The notes below the pieces were generated by a model. The model had not been told where the DNA came from, made no database searches, and saw nothing but the letters and a program-made list of their open reading frames with translations. The translations under genes and the position numbers were made by a program. From Allium sativum (Eukaryota; Streptophyta; Magnoliopsida; Asparagales; Amaryllidaceae): a DNA stretch of 64,000 bases. This document shows, piece by piece, positions 48,670 through 60,839 of the stretch (the stretch's first letter is position 1; each line of letters starts with the position of its first letter). The stretch covers positions 30,153,659 through 30,217,658 of the forward strand of contig CM060909.1 of assembly GCA_030737875.1 (NCBI GenBank), written 5' to 3'.

Positions 48670-48955
48670 TAATCAACTAGAGTTAAACCGTTGGAGTTAA
48701 ACTGTTAGAGTTAAACAGTTGGAGTTAAACTGTTAGAGTTAAACAGTTGGAGTTAAACTGTTAGAGTTAAACAGTTGGAGTTAAACTGTTAGAGTTAAAC
48801 CGTTGAAGTTAAACTGTCAGAGTTAAACCGTAAAGTTAAACAGTTAGAGTTAGTTAGTTAGAGTTAACCAGTTAGAGTTATTCAGTTAGAGTTATCCAGT
48901 TAGAGTTATTCAGTTAGAATTAACCAGTTAGAGTTAATCAGTTAGAGTTAATCGT
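48670..48955 (+). repeat. 14-bp minisatellite arranged as 28-bp dimers
   Basis: GTTGGAGTTAAACT alternates with GTTAGAGTTAAACA, followed by less regular GTTAGAGTTA units, about 20 copies in total. 3' LTR copy near 56150-56430. Confidence 0.95.
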
Positions 48956-49103
48956 TTTGAGTCAAATCGAACTAAAGTTATTCAAATATAGTAATTGAAT
49001 AAGGATTAACTGAATATTAGTTATTCAATTATAATTGATCGAATCTAATTATTCGAGTTAGAGTTAAAAATAGACAAAGTTATTTAAGGATGAATTTCCA
49101 TTT

Positions 49104-49212
49104 AGCACGACTGCTAGCGTAATTCGTAGGGCTGCAGATAGCCTACGGCGGTCGGATGTTTCCTGGGGGAATCAGGCGTAACCATTGTGATCGTTGCGAT
49201 CTAGAGTCAAGC
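49104..49212 (+). other. Conserved foldable block, 5' LTR of B
   Basis: Same block as 11953-12060 and 56581-56690. Outer stem: CGACTGC (49108-49114) with GCGGTCG (49148-49154). Compared with the solo LTR copy, changes fall mostly in loops or make wobble pairs. Confidence 0.7.
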
Positions 49213-49319
49213 AAATGGTGTTAAATCAAATAGTAATTAATCAATAGAAGTTAATTAAGTCGAGTTAGTCGAGTATTAGTAAATTAAGTAGGGTTAGTCA
49301 AAAAGGGAATTAATCGAAT

Positions 49320-49575
49320 ATCACCTATTCGAAGTAGAGTTATCGAATATAGTTTATTCGAGAAGAGCAATCAAATATAGTTCGTTCGAAGTGTGTTAAA
49401 TCGAATATAGTTATTCGAAGGAGAGAATTATCGAATATGGTTTATTCGAAGTGAGATTTTTCGAATATTAGTTATTCGAAGAAAAGGATTATCGAATATT
49501 AGTTATTCGAACAGGGGAATCGAATATAGTTTATTCGAAAGAGAATTATCGGATAGTGATTATTCGAGAGTGAAT
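49320..49575 (+). repeat. Array of TCGAATA..TATTCGA dyads
   Basis: About nine irregularly spaced units (20-35 bp) of TCGAATATAGTTATTCGAA type, each a near-perfect palindrome. 3' LTR copy near 56797-57050. Confidence 0.9.
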
Positions 49576-51694
49576 CATACATGGAAATTTGATTATATCG
49601 AATCAAGGGAAGTAATGATTACTTTCCATTTCAAATCAAGTTTTAATTATCTGTTAATAAAGTAGTTGGTTGTTTATTTATCCAAATTAAGATATGGAAA
49701 TATATTTAAGTTAACATATTTTGAAAGCATGGAATTATAACATTTATAGTTATAATCAAATGATTCAGCAAAGGAAGTGGATTCAAAAATAGAATCCGAG
49801 AGTTCGCAAGGAAGTTTCTTAAAGAGTAAAGTTTGAACTTTGTCTATTTCGAAGTTAGAAATGTTGTTCAGTTAAGGTCTGAGAGGTAATTATACCCCAA
49901 CTTGATTGATTTCGTTTTTAACTAAGAAGTGGATAAGGTTCGAGAGTGAAAGGGGTTAAGTGAATTTAGTTAATGAGCGAAATGGTTGGTGTTGGCATAG
50001 CGATGTTTATTCAAACATCGGTTTAAACCCAATGAAGGAGATTTGGAAATGTCTTCCAAATGAAAATCAGAAATGTTTTCTGAATATAGAAAATGAGAAA
50101 TGGAATTGTTTTCCATTGTTAATAACGTATATTTTCTAAATATAGTAAATAAGAAATATAGGAAAACAAGAATAAGGAAAAGGGTAAATTTATGATAATT
50201 TGATGATGAATGATGATTGATCGATAGAATTTCCATCTGGAAATAATATCGTTGTTTGCACACCGACATGTTTTTATTTGATAGTTAAATCACCGACTAT
50301 CAAAGTTTTGACCATTTTAATGTTGTTAGTATGGAGAGACTGGTCAGATTATTATCCAGAGAACCACTCCGTATTGGCATAAGCGTTGCGAATCAAGTAT
50401 GCTGAATATATTGAAGACGGAGTTATGCAAGGGCTATCCTATTTACAGAATAGTGCCTTCGGTTTGTCCAGTCTCAGGACAAACGTGAATGGACGAATGT
50501 CTGACAGAGTATATTCAAAGGATCGCGTAAGTTGATCTCTTCAAATGTACTTACGTTTGGTGGCGGAGGAATTCGTTTCTCTTAGCTGTATACCCGTGGT
50601 ATTTTTGGTGAAATCAATTTGTGATTTGGCGGGTATGACGATGTGGCATTCAAAGTAATGGAGGTGTGATCTGTCAAAAGATACGTTATGACCTCTAGCC
50701 TCATCAACCGGGAATTGACAAAAATCGGGCAGGCAGCATGGCTATGTGGGTCGCACCCATTAGGATGTATGATCACCTATCTAGAGAAATTCCAATTGCT
50801 TCTTAAATCTATCGATGCTGCCCCATTCGGGAGACGGTTGCTGATCCCAACCGTTGGTGATATATATTCGATACACTCAAGCGAAATGAGTGGTCGGTCA
50901 TGTGAGGGCCGGGTTGCAAGAAGTTCTTGTTGAACCCAGTGTATTCGCCTCTAGAGATACACTATCGGTAGGTGGTCCCATACCTTGTCAAAGTCGGAAT
51001 CCAATTTCCAATAAGTGCCCGCGAGTTTGATTTGTATACTATATATGTAGAGCGTGAGATGCAAGCGTTCTACTATATTTTAATTACTTGTGATTAGACA
51101 TTATTATAATATCAGATAATATATGATTTCCAAAGTGTTTTGGGTTATCGTAAGGTAAAAGCCATCCGTATTTATGTGTGGATTGATCTTACGATTATCT
51201 TTTCTTTTGAAAAGGATTTTGAAAAGTTAAACCAAATGATTTGAGTTTACTGACACCAGTTCCATGACTGACCCAGAGTTTTATTTTGTTTTGTTTCCCC
51301 TAAACTCTTGGGTGCCCAAATTTGTACGGGCAGTCAAGTAGTCAGAATTTTACAGATAGACTTGGAGAGCTTGGAGCAGGAGGCTTCATGACTTATATAG
51401 CTATTGTTTATTTCCGCTGTGATGCAAGGGTTGTACTCTGATAATGGTATTGTATGCATATACTGCTTTTGATTTCAAGTTATGTGATATATTATATTTT
51501 ATTCGTTCCACTGTGAGATTCGTGTTACTCTGATGTTGTGTTCTTCTTTTTCTTCTTCTATTCTAATTTTCTATCTTATCTATCCTCACCCTCTAAATTC
51601 TTTCATTAACTATTCGGTAATTGTCGACCCTTGATGTTCGATATGTGTTGTATATAGGATAATCAAGGTCGTCTTTTTCCCGGGTCGTTACAGT

Positions 51695-51706
51695 TGGTAT
51701 CAGAGC
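51695..51706 (+). other. Primer binding site of element B (tRNA-iMet, exact)
   Basis: TGGTATCAGAGC, complementary to the last 12 nt of plant initiator-Met tRNA, begins 2 nt after the LTR. Confidence 0.97.
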
Positions 51707-53178
51707 TGAAGATTTAGTGATTTACCTTGGCTTTTTGGCGTGACTCAGTAGAGATGGGGTTAGTAATGCCCTAGACTGAGTTTGAGTGTATATATAAGAG
51801 TGAACATATTTGTTATTTTATATAAAATGATTTTATACCGTGGAGATTTATTGGTTGAGTCGTTTATGAGTTCTAGTCGATCAGTTTGATCCACTGTATC
51901 GATAGGAGTTTATAAACACTTGAATACGATGGGTCGACACGATATGTTTTGAAAAAAGGGTAAATGAAATAATTTTACCCAAATTATATTTTGATATAAG
52001 CAAAGTATAGATATTTGAAATTATTATAGTATATTGAATGTGTTGGTTGTGATTATAATCGAATAAGATTATAAAATGTGAAATGGTTATGTAAATAACA
52101 AATCAAAATTCATATAAGTGAAATATATGAAATCAGATGAATTAAATCTGAATTTAGTTCAGAATTGGAATTAAAATTGCTAAAATTTGAATAAGCGTTG
52201 TAAATGGAATTAAATTGAATATATGTGAATTTTAAAATCCTAGGAAATTTTAAATTTGTTACAAGCATTGAAAAGGGATATTTTGAAATGAATTTCAAAA
52301 TGAAAATGTTTAAAAATGGGTTTTGAAAGTGCTATTGTATTGAACTCACTTCGATAGCTGGAAAATAAATTCCGATGTTGATCCGGACATCATCGGTGCT
52401 CATTTTCGAGTTTGTAAGTGACAGATTACTACCAAAGATTTTGTTTTTGAATTGTTTTGAGAAACCGAGTTGTTTTGATATTCCAAAGGGATATTTGATT
52501 TTTTGGAAAAGGCAAAGCTATTTGAAACTCCCAGGTACAGATTATTGAAATAAACACAAATTAAATAGAAATTTGTGAAAGCAAATTTGAAATTGAATTG
52601 AAGGCAGTTCAGTGGAAATTGAGTTGAATTGAAATAGAATGGTACCAAGTAGAATTGGACTGGATTAGAGATAATCTGGGATAGAAATGGATGGTCGAGC
52701 AAGAAATTTGAATTGAGATTGGAATTGCAGTTTGATTGAAATTTGGCTTGGTTATAAGCGGATGGTCGTGTTGAAGATAAAAGTGATTGGAAGTTTGATT
52801 GGGGTGATAGTGGTATATGCTAAATTGATAGCAGAATTGAATGTCGACAAAAAGGTACACGTATATATTCATATGAGTTTGATGAGATTTATGAGCCTGT
52901 TTGGCAAGCCACTTGGCTGTTTGATTTTCTTTTGGGTTGAAGAAGGTCTAGAGAGGCGAGTTGGAGTTTGAGCTATTGACCAGTACAAAGGAGGTGCTGG
53001 CGAAATTTTTCAGAAATTTCGAGTGTTAGAAAATTTTCAGAATTTTTGAAAATTTTTGTTTATAGAAATAAATTAATTAGAATAGATTGGTTTAGTGAAA
53101 TCAGAGTAACCAAATAATTTTAACCTAGTTATAAAATTTATTTTTCTACCTTAGCAATTTCGAGGACGAAATTATTTT

Positions 53179-53191
53179 AAGGGGGGAAGAA
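53179..53191 (+). other. Polypurine tract of element B
   Basis: AAGGGGGGAAGAA directly precedes TGTAACGG of the 3' LTR. This is the plus-strand primer of LTR elements. Confidence 0.95.
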
Positions 53192-56100
53192 TGTAACGGC
53201 CCAGATTTTTTGACCATTTAGTTAGTATTTAAATTTTTTTTATTATTATTTTGGAATTCTAAATGGTTTAATTTCAATAATTTTGAATATTTTATGTTAT
53301 TCTGAAATGGTAGAAATTTAGTGGATCTGCAATATAATGTGAACTGGTAGTATAAAAGGATAAAATTTTAATTTAAAATAGTACGTTTACAAAGGAAGTA
53401 GTAGCTAACGAACTCGGATTTCGATGAAATCAGTTTCATTAAATCCGAAATGATGAAATTAGGTAACCAACCAAGTTACGTCAAAAATGGCATCCGTATG
53501 TGGAAAAGGAAAAATAAAAGGCCAAAATTTGAACTAAATTTTGACGGTAATTGGAATTTGCTAATGCTAACGGCAAAACTGGAATCTGAGACCTATCCAG
53601 GAAAATTCTAAACATAGGATATTAGCTATATATGAAATTTGGGAAAATCCTATAACGGATATAGAAAGTTATTAAGGAAACAAAATTTAAATAAATTATT
53701 TGAAAATCTAAACGAACTCCGATTTTTGATTTGAATACATAGGATTGAAGTACGTTAAAAACCGGACCAGATGGTGGAAGAATTTCTGAAAACCGTTATC
53801 GTTTGATACTCCAACAAGAGACCGGAAGGTGTTGAAACTAACACAAAACACTATTTTGAATTTGAATTTAAATTATTTGAAAGTTCAAACAAATTCAAAA
53901 TTGATATATTTCTATATAGTATTGAAGAGCAAGAAAAATCGAACAATATGGTTGAAAAAGATTTCGGATAAGTTATCAATAAGTAAGTCAAATTAACATC
54001 CGAATAGGGTTGAGAAAACACACTTTACTATTCATAAATTATTAAATTTATTTATAATTTAATTAATTTAAGGATTAATCCTAGCCATCCATTTTCGACC
54101 GTTGGATTCGCGCCACCTCAGCAATCCATGTGACTCCTTCGGCTATAAATAGCCCCCCCCCCCCTTCATTTTAAACTCACTCCTCCTCCTCCTCCTCTTT
54201 CAAGCTTTGGCAATGGCAGAAATAATAATAAAATATTAGGAAATAGGGAAAAGGGAAGGAAGGGAGAAAGGAGGGCAAGACGGGGAGCTAGGGACTCTTA
54301 GGCAGAGGCTTGGGCTTCACGGGGTAAGTTTTTAAATAATATTTATTTACTTATTTATTTTTGTAATATATATATATATATAATAATTAAAATAGAATTT
54401 GTAAAAATAAATATCAGAACATTCTAAGGGTGACAGAGAGGATAGTGTCTAAGGCTTGAGTTTGGAAAATATAGTTTTCTGCTCTCCCTGGCTATCCCTA
54501 ACTGATCCGACGGATGGGATGTTTAATTTAAATTTAAATTTAAAATTTAATTTGAATTTAATTTGAATTTAAAATAGACCAGGGGCATTTTCATAATTTT
54601 TAACCATAAACTTTAAAAGCTTATAACTTTTTCAAAACAAGTCGGATTTCCACGAAACAAGGACCGTTGGATTCTTATCGGAAAATACTTTAAAATGAGT
54701 GGAAGCAGATTTTTGATCCGGGTTAAATTTTTTAAGTTATAATTAAATGAATATTTTTAAATATTTTATTTAAAAATTAAATTTAATTAATATTAAAATT
54801 GTTTTTCAATTTTAAAGAAAAATTGGATATGGCTAGATATGGGAAAGTAAGATTTTTTAGAAGGGCAGGGAAGGTAATTTGGCTAATAACGCAATTAGAA
54901 ATTAATTAAGATAAAAATAATTTAATTAATTTAATTAAATATATATTCATTTAAATTAGGTAAATATTGTAAATAGCATAACTTTTGCATACATTAACGA
55001 AATTTAACGAAACAGGATCCGTTGGGATCGTATGGACGAGCACTACGCAATGGAACTGACCGCAAGTGGATTGGAGCTCGTTTGGATTTATGATGAAATT
55101 TAACGTCTGAACCAAATCAATGACCGATTATCGTTATTCAACGATAAGCCGTCCAAGGTGAGTAAATCTCACTAACTCTGAACACTTTATATTTTTATAA
55201 AGTATTTTTAGAACTGATAATTATTGGTTGAATTGCTGAGTGTTGACTGTTTGGTTGAACTGCTAGTCAATTGATTGAAAATACCGATATAGTTATATAT
55301 ATCGTTAACCGATGTTGATTTTGTTTATCAGAATACCTCATATTGAAATGAAATTGATGTGAATTATATTGTGTAACATCTGTGGATGTAGGGAAACAGG
55401 TCGGAGGAATCCAACTGGATTCCTCAACATTTATTTACCGTTTTTCATATATTCTAATATATGATGTGTTATATCATCTGTTGTTGAACCTGTGTGTTTG
55501 GATGATGATTGAACCTTTTGATTTGGTATTTTTATACCATAAGTGATACTAGAAAGTGAAAAGGGATTTTCAAAGTTTATTTTGAAAATAAATTATTTAT
55601 ATAAAATCAATAGATTTTATATATAAAAGGAAGAGAATTTCATGAGAGAAAATGATTATAGAATCAAAGCATTTGTTAAAAAACAAATATTGGTGAAATC
55701 AAATAGAAGGGAAAATATTGGTGAAATCAAATAGAAGGGAAAATATTGGTGAAATCAAATAGAAGGGAAATATTTGTGAAATGATTACAAATAGAAATAA
55801 AAGGGAAACATTCGTAAAAGTATTTACAAATGGAATTGAAAAGGGAATATTCATGTAGGGAAGAAAGAAAAGTTGACAGAAGTATTTATTTGTTGAATAA
55901 ATAGAAAAGTTAAAAGAAATATTTATTTGTTAAATAAATAGAAAAGTTAAAAGAAATATTTATTTGTTGAATAAATAGAAAAGTTAAAGGGAATATTTAT
56001 TTGTTAAATAAATAGAAGCGAAAAGAGAATAGTTATTTGTTGAGTAACGAATAGAAAAAGAATCTATTCAAGGGAAGTAATTCAAAGGAATTATTCCAAA

Positions 56101-59100
56101 GGAATTATTCAAAAGAGAAAAGTCAAAGGGATTAATTCAAAAGAGTTAATCAACTAGAGTTAAACCGTTGGAGTTAAACTGTTAGAGTTAAACAGTTGGA
56201 GTTAAACTGTTAGAGTTAAACAGTTGGAGTTAAACTGTTAGAGTTAAACAGTTGGAGTTAAACTGTTAGAGTTAAACCGTTGAAGTTAAACTGTCAGAGT
56301 TAAACCGTAAAGTTAAACAGTTAGAGTTAGTTAGTTAGAGTTAACCAGTTAGAGTTATTCAGTTAGAGTTATCCAGTTAGAGTTATTCAGTTAGAATTAA
56401 CCAGTTAGAGTTAATCAGTTAGAGTTAATCGTTTTGAGTCAAATCGAACTAAAGTTATTCAAATATAGTAATTGAATAAGGATTAATTGAATATTAGTTA
56501 TTCAATTAGAATTGATCGAATCTAATTATTCGAGTTAGAGTTAAAAATAGACAAAGTTATTTAAGGATGAATTTCCATTTAGCACGACTGCTAGCGTAAT
56601 TCGCAGGGCTGCAGATAGCCTACGGCGGTCGGATGTTTCCTGGGGGAATCAGGCGTAACCATTGTGATCGCTGCGATCTAGAGTCAAGCAAATGGTGTTA
56701 AATCAAATAGTAATTAATCAATAGAAGTTAATTAAGTCGAGTTAGTCGAGTATTAGTAAATTAAGTAGGGTTAGTCAAAAAGGGAATTAATCGAATATCA
56801 CCTATTCGAAGTAGAGTTATCGAATATAGTTTATTCGAGAAGAGTAATCAAATATAGTTCGTTCGAAGTGTGTTAAATCGAATATAGTTATTCGAAGAAG
56901 AGAATTATCGAATATGGTTTATTCGAAGTGAGATTTTTCGAATATTAGTTATTCGAAGAAAAGGATTATTGAATATTAGTTATTCGAACAGGGGAATCGA
57001 ATATAGTTTATTCGAAAGAGAATTATCGGATAGTGATTATTCGAGAGTGAATCATACATGGAAATTCGATTATATCGAATCAAGGGAAGTAATGATTACT
57101 TTCCATTTCAAATCAAGTTTTAATTATCTGTTAATAAAGTAGTTGGTTGTTTATTTATCCAAATTAAGATATGGAAATATATTTAAGTTAACAAATTTTG
57201 AAAGCATGGAATTATAACATTTATAGTTATAATCAAATGATTCAGTAAAGGAAGTGGATTCATAAATAGAATCCGAGAGTTCGCAAGGAAGTTTCTTAAA
57301 GAGTAAAGTTTGAACTTTGTCTATTTCGAAGTTAGAAATGTTGTTCAGTTAAGGTCTGAGAGGTAATTATACCCCAACTTGATTGACTTCGTTTTTAACT
57401 AAGAAGTGGATAAGGTTCGAGAGTGAAAGGGGTTAAGTGAATTTAGTTAATGAGCGAAATGGTTGGTGTTGGCATAGCGATGTTTATTCAAACATCAGTT
57501 TAAACCCAATGAAGGAGATTTGGAAATGTCTTCCAAATGAAAATCAGAAATGTTTTCTGAATATAGAAAATGAGAAATGGAATTGTTTTCCATTGTTAAT
57601 AACGTATATTTTCTAAATATAGTAAATAAGAAATATAGGAAAACAAGAATAAGGAAAAGGGTAAATTTATGATAATTTGACGATGAATGATGATTGATCG
57701 ATAGAATTTCCATCTGGAAATAATATCGTTGTTTGCACACCGACATGTTTTTATTTGATAGTTAAATCAACGACTATCAAAGTTTTGACCATTTTAATGT
57801 TTTTAATATGGAGAGACCGGTCGGATTATTATCCAGAGAACCACTCCGTATTGGCATAAGCGTTGCGAATCAAGTATGCTGAATATATTGAAGACGGAGT
57901 TGTGCAAGGGCTATCCTATTTACAGAATAGTGCCTTCGGTTTGTCCAGTCTCAGGACAAACGTGAATGGACGAATGTCTGACAGAGTATATTCAAAGGAT
58001 CGCGTAAGTTGATCTCTTCAAACGTACTTACGTTTGGTGGCGGAGGAATTCGTTTCTCTTAGCTGTATACCCGTGGTATTTTTGGTGAAATCAATTTGTG
58101 ATTTGGCGGGTATGACGGTGTGGCATTCAAAGTAATGGAGGTGTGATCTATCAAAAGATACGTTATGACCTCTAGCCTCATCAACCGGGAATTGACAAAA
58201 ATCGGGCAGGCAGCATGGCTATGTGGGTCGCACCCATTAGGATGTATGATAACCTATCTAGAGAAATTCCAATTGCTTCTTAAATCTATCGATGCTGCCC
58301 CATTCGGGAGACGGTTGCTGATCCCAACCGTTGGTGATATATATTCGATACACTCAAGCGAAATGAGTGGTCGGTCATGTGAGGGCCGGGTTGCAAGATG
58401 TTCTTGTTGAACCCAGTGTATTCGCCTCTAGAGATACACTATCGGCAGGTGGTCCCATACCTTGTCAAAGTCGGAATCCAATTTCCAATAAGTGCCCGCG
58501 AGTTTGATTTGTATACTATATATGTAGAGCGTGAGATGCAAGCGTTCTACTATATTTTAATTACTTGTGATTAGACATTATTATAATATCAGATAATATA
58601 TGATTTCCAAAGTGTTTTGGGTTATCGTAAGGTAAAAGCCATCCGTATTTATGTGTGGATTGGTCTTACGATTATCTTTTCTTTTGAAAAGAATTTTGAA
58701 AAGTTAAACCAAATGATTTGAGTTTACTCACACCAGTCCCATGACTGACCCAGAGTTTTATTTTGTTTTGTTTCCCCTAAACTCTTGGGTGCCCAAATTT
58801 GTACGGGCAGTCAAGTAGTCAGAATTTTACAGATAGACTTGGAGAGCTTGGAGCAGGAGGCTTCATGACTTATATAGCTATTGTTTATTTCCGCTGTGAT
58901 GCAAGGGTTGTACTCTGATAATGGTATTGTATGCATATACTGCTTTTGATTTCAAGTTATGTGATATATTATATTTTATTCGTTCCGCTGTGAGATTCGT
59001 GTTACTCTGATGTTGTGTTCTTCTTTTTCTTCTTCTATTCTAATTTTCTATCTTATCTATCCTCACCCTCTAAATTCTTTCATTAACTATTCGGTAATTG

Positions 59101-59169
59101 TCGACCCTTGATGTTCGATATGTGTTGTATATAGGATAATCAAGGTCGTCTTTTTCCCTGGTCGTTACA
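53192..59169 (+). repeat. 3' LTR of element B (5978 bp)
   Basis: Same order of parts as the 5' LTR: TATA (54144), GTAAGT (54324), GTGAG hairpin (55158), arrays (55688-57050), foldable block (56581-56690) and end CGTTACA (59169). The net length equals that of the 5' LTR although poly(C), CTC and TA runs differ by a few bases. Confidence 0.97.
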
Positions 59170-59547
59170 TCTATAATGGTTTTGATTGAGTTAAATGGTA
59201 GAAGAGAGATTTTTTGTACGTACAGAGATTTGGATTAGCCTTTTTGGTTGTCAATTGGCTTTAGTTTCTAGATCTGTATTTAGATCGGTAATTGAGAGTA
59301 TATGTTGGCCTTAGTGGTATTGAGATTACTTTGGAATCTACTTTCTTTATATTTTGGATATTTACAGTGATTGACATTGAAAAGTGTTTATTTTATGACT
59401 CTTATGCTTTATCTTTTGTAAATAAATAAATGATACTTCGGTATTTTTTATGTGTTTTTACAGGTTTCAAGCGTTGCCTCCTTCAATTCAAATCAAAGGC
59501 CAACTACAAGAAAGAGCTACTTCCTCACATCAAATTCATTTCAATTG

Positions 59548-59770
59548 CAAAAGAAGTAGTAGCTCACTAGTAAAGGCATAGGAATTGGTGCTGAGAGACC
59601 TGAGTTCGAACCCCGTCATGCTCACTTTTTGCCAAAGAAACGGAGCGCGTTCACACTGGCCCTTTGCTTTGAGAAATATCTGGATTAGTGTTATGTTATA
59701 TATATACATACACATATTCATGTGTATGTATTTATGATGTGCACCAATTAACATTTCAGCAATAGCCATA
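59548..59770 (+). mobile_element. tRNA-derived SINE-like element
   Basis: An A box (TAGCTCACTAGTAAAGG, from 59560) and a B box (GAGTTCGAACC, 59602-59612) lie at the spacing of an RNA polymerase III promoter, followed by about 150 bp of non-tRNA sequence. It cannot fold as a functional tRNA. Flanking ATTTCAATT occurs at about 59528 and 59801 and may be a target duplication, but the ends are not exact. Confidence 0.65.
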
Positions 59771-60088
59771 TTCTTATCATGGAATTAAATTCAAATCATT
59801 CAATTTCAATTAGAAGAATTTCTGATTGAATTGTTGCCAAGAAGAAAAATCAATTTTGAAGATTTTATCTTATATTGCCTTTGGAGTCTGATAAGCGTCC
59901 TTGTTTGGAAGAATTAATTAGATGCAATCTTCTATCAATCAAGCCACATGGGAAAATTGAAAGATATGGAAAATATTTACCATGATATGCCCAGATTTTC
60001 TCCAATCAAGTTAGTCAAGGAAGGCAAGAGATATTCAAGAATGAGGCCCATTTATTCATAAACCTAATTATGGTTCTCCCATTCTCAT

Positions 60089-60098
60089 CTATAAATAT
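60089..60098 (+). promoter_or_regulatory. TATA box in LTR-like segment
   Basis: TCTATAAATATG is followed by 'GTAACCATTGTAAAAACTCA' and a pyrimidine-rich start region, in the style of a plant LTR promoter. The segment 59990-60600 may be a small LTR of unknown type. No second copy or flanking duplication is found. Confidence 0.35.
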
Positions 60099-60839
60099 GT
60101 GATGTAACCATTGTAAAAACTCATTCATTCTTCTGTACTCTCTTTCAGTCTTAATACAGCTTCTTTTCTTTAGTTTCTGCATTTTATTTTCATGGCATTC
60201 TGTGTTGTCTAGTCAATTAGATTTGCTAGAACACAATTTGCTATTGCTTCTATTTTTCTTACTAGCGATTGACCGTCTGATTAGATTCAGCGGTAATCCT
60301 AGTTTTTATTTTCAGTTGTTAATTCTTTTCTGCAATTTTATTTCCAGTGCTCTATTTTATTTTAATCATTGAATTTATTACAGATCCGATTAGATTCGAA
60401 TCTGTAGTGAATTTAATTGCATCTTTTATTCGTAGTTTCAGTTTTTATTTTGCTCTGCGAAAAAAAAACCAACCTCCAGCTTCGTCTAACTCGCCCAAGA
60501 GATTAGATAAATAATTGATTTAATTCACCTCCCTGTGTTCGACCTGTATGCTACACATCTGTATGCTTGCAAAATTTATTACAAATGTCACGCTTTTCTA
60601 ATTCATAGATTAGCGTCGATCATACAGCATTTGTTGGCAGGCGGGGACATTGTCTGAGCTCATTAACTTCGTGTAGTGGGAGGTAGCTCTGTTAGAACCC
60701 ATTCGGTAAATATTCATTTTTTCTCACTATGAGATTTTGGCTTAAGATAGAGTTCTTTTTTGAAGAGTTTTTTTGTTATGAAGAGAATTTGACTTGAGAT
60801 GGAGTGTTGGATATATGTGATTTTGCATCAAGGTGGAGT

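Larger units (their letters stand above)
45715..51692 (+). repeat. 5' LTR of element B (5978 bp)
   Basis: In order: U3 (45715-46667), TATAAATA (46668), poly(C) and CTC-rich start region, leader to 46842, GTAAGT (46843), AT-rich part, GTGAG hairpin (47681), CAG plus GAGG hairpin (47911-47948), four tandem arrays (48211-49570), foldable block (49104-49212), AT-rich part, 'GGGCAGGCAGCATGGCTATG' block (50728-50747), pyrimidine-rich end (51540-51600) and ..GGGTCGTTACA. Frames of 99 and 81 codons at 49970-50269 and 50688-50933 recur in the 3' LTR only because the LTRs are near-identical. The 81-codon frame is not kept open in the solo LTR. Confidence 0.97.
51693..53191 (+). other. Non-coding interior of element B
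   Basis: Primer site, AT-rich sequence without domains, a GTCGACAAAAAGG block (52843), one diverged unit of the element A 49-bp repeat (52890-52930), 'GTACAAAGGAGG' block (52982) and purine tract. The 79-codon frame at 52732-52971 spans two of these conserved nucleotide blocks and is not kept open in A. Confidence 0.92.
45715..59169 (+). mobile_element. Element B: intact, recent LARD-like LTR element (13.5 kb)
   Basis: Two direct repeats of 5978 bp each (45715-51692 and 53192-59169) flank a 1499-bp interior. It has a perfect 5-bp duplication TCTAT, TGTAACG/CGTTACA termini, an exact tRNA-iMet primer site 2 nt after the 5' LTR, and a polypurine tract directly before the 3' LTR. The LTRs appear about 99% identical by eye, with most differences in homopolymers and single bases, so insertion was recent. 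No coding sequence is present anywhere, so replication must have used proteins from another element. The end of the interior (TTTCGAGGACGAAATT) is of a kind familiar from Tekay/Del chromoviruses. It inserted into the interior of the Copia-like element. Confidence 0.97.
59170..60839 (+). other. Copia-like interior, right part
   Basis: It begins with the TCTAT duplicate. 59175-59540 is AT-rich with no feature. It contains a SINE-like insertion (59548-59770), an LTR-like promoter segment (about 59990-60600) and the purine-rich end AAGGTGGAG (60831-60839) before the 3' LTR. The phrase 'GATGGAGTGTTGGATATATG' (from 60798) is a near-copy of the PPT/LTR junction. No pol motif is visible. Confidence 0.55.

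Noticed and set aside
48211..49575. CRISPR-like or satellite array
   Set aside because: The arrays are short, have no unique spacers, lie within a plant LTR and are duplicated with it.
49970..50269. 99-codon minus frame MSVCKQRYYF.. (also 57495-57746)
   Set aside because: It is shortened in the second LTR, antisense to the element, AT-rich and without domains.
50688..50933. 81-codon frame found twice (also 58165-58410)
   Set aside because: The repeat is due to near-identical LTRs. In the older solo LTR (about 12790-13030) the nucleotide block is conserved but the frame is shifted by small indels.
52732..52971. 79-codon frame in the interior of B as a possible gag remnant
   Set aside because: No zinc knuckle or capsid-like motif. 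It spans nucleotide blocks that are shared with A in a different frame.
59548..59625. tRNA gene
   Set aside because: A and B boxes are present, but the acceptor and anticodon arms do not pair and a SINE-like body follows.
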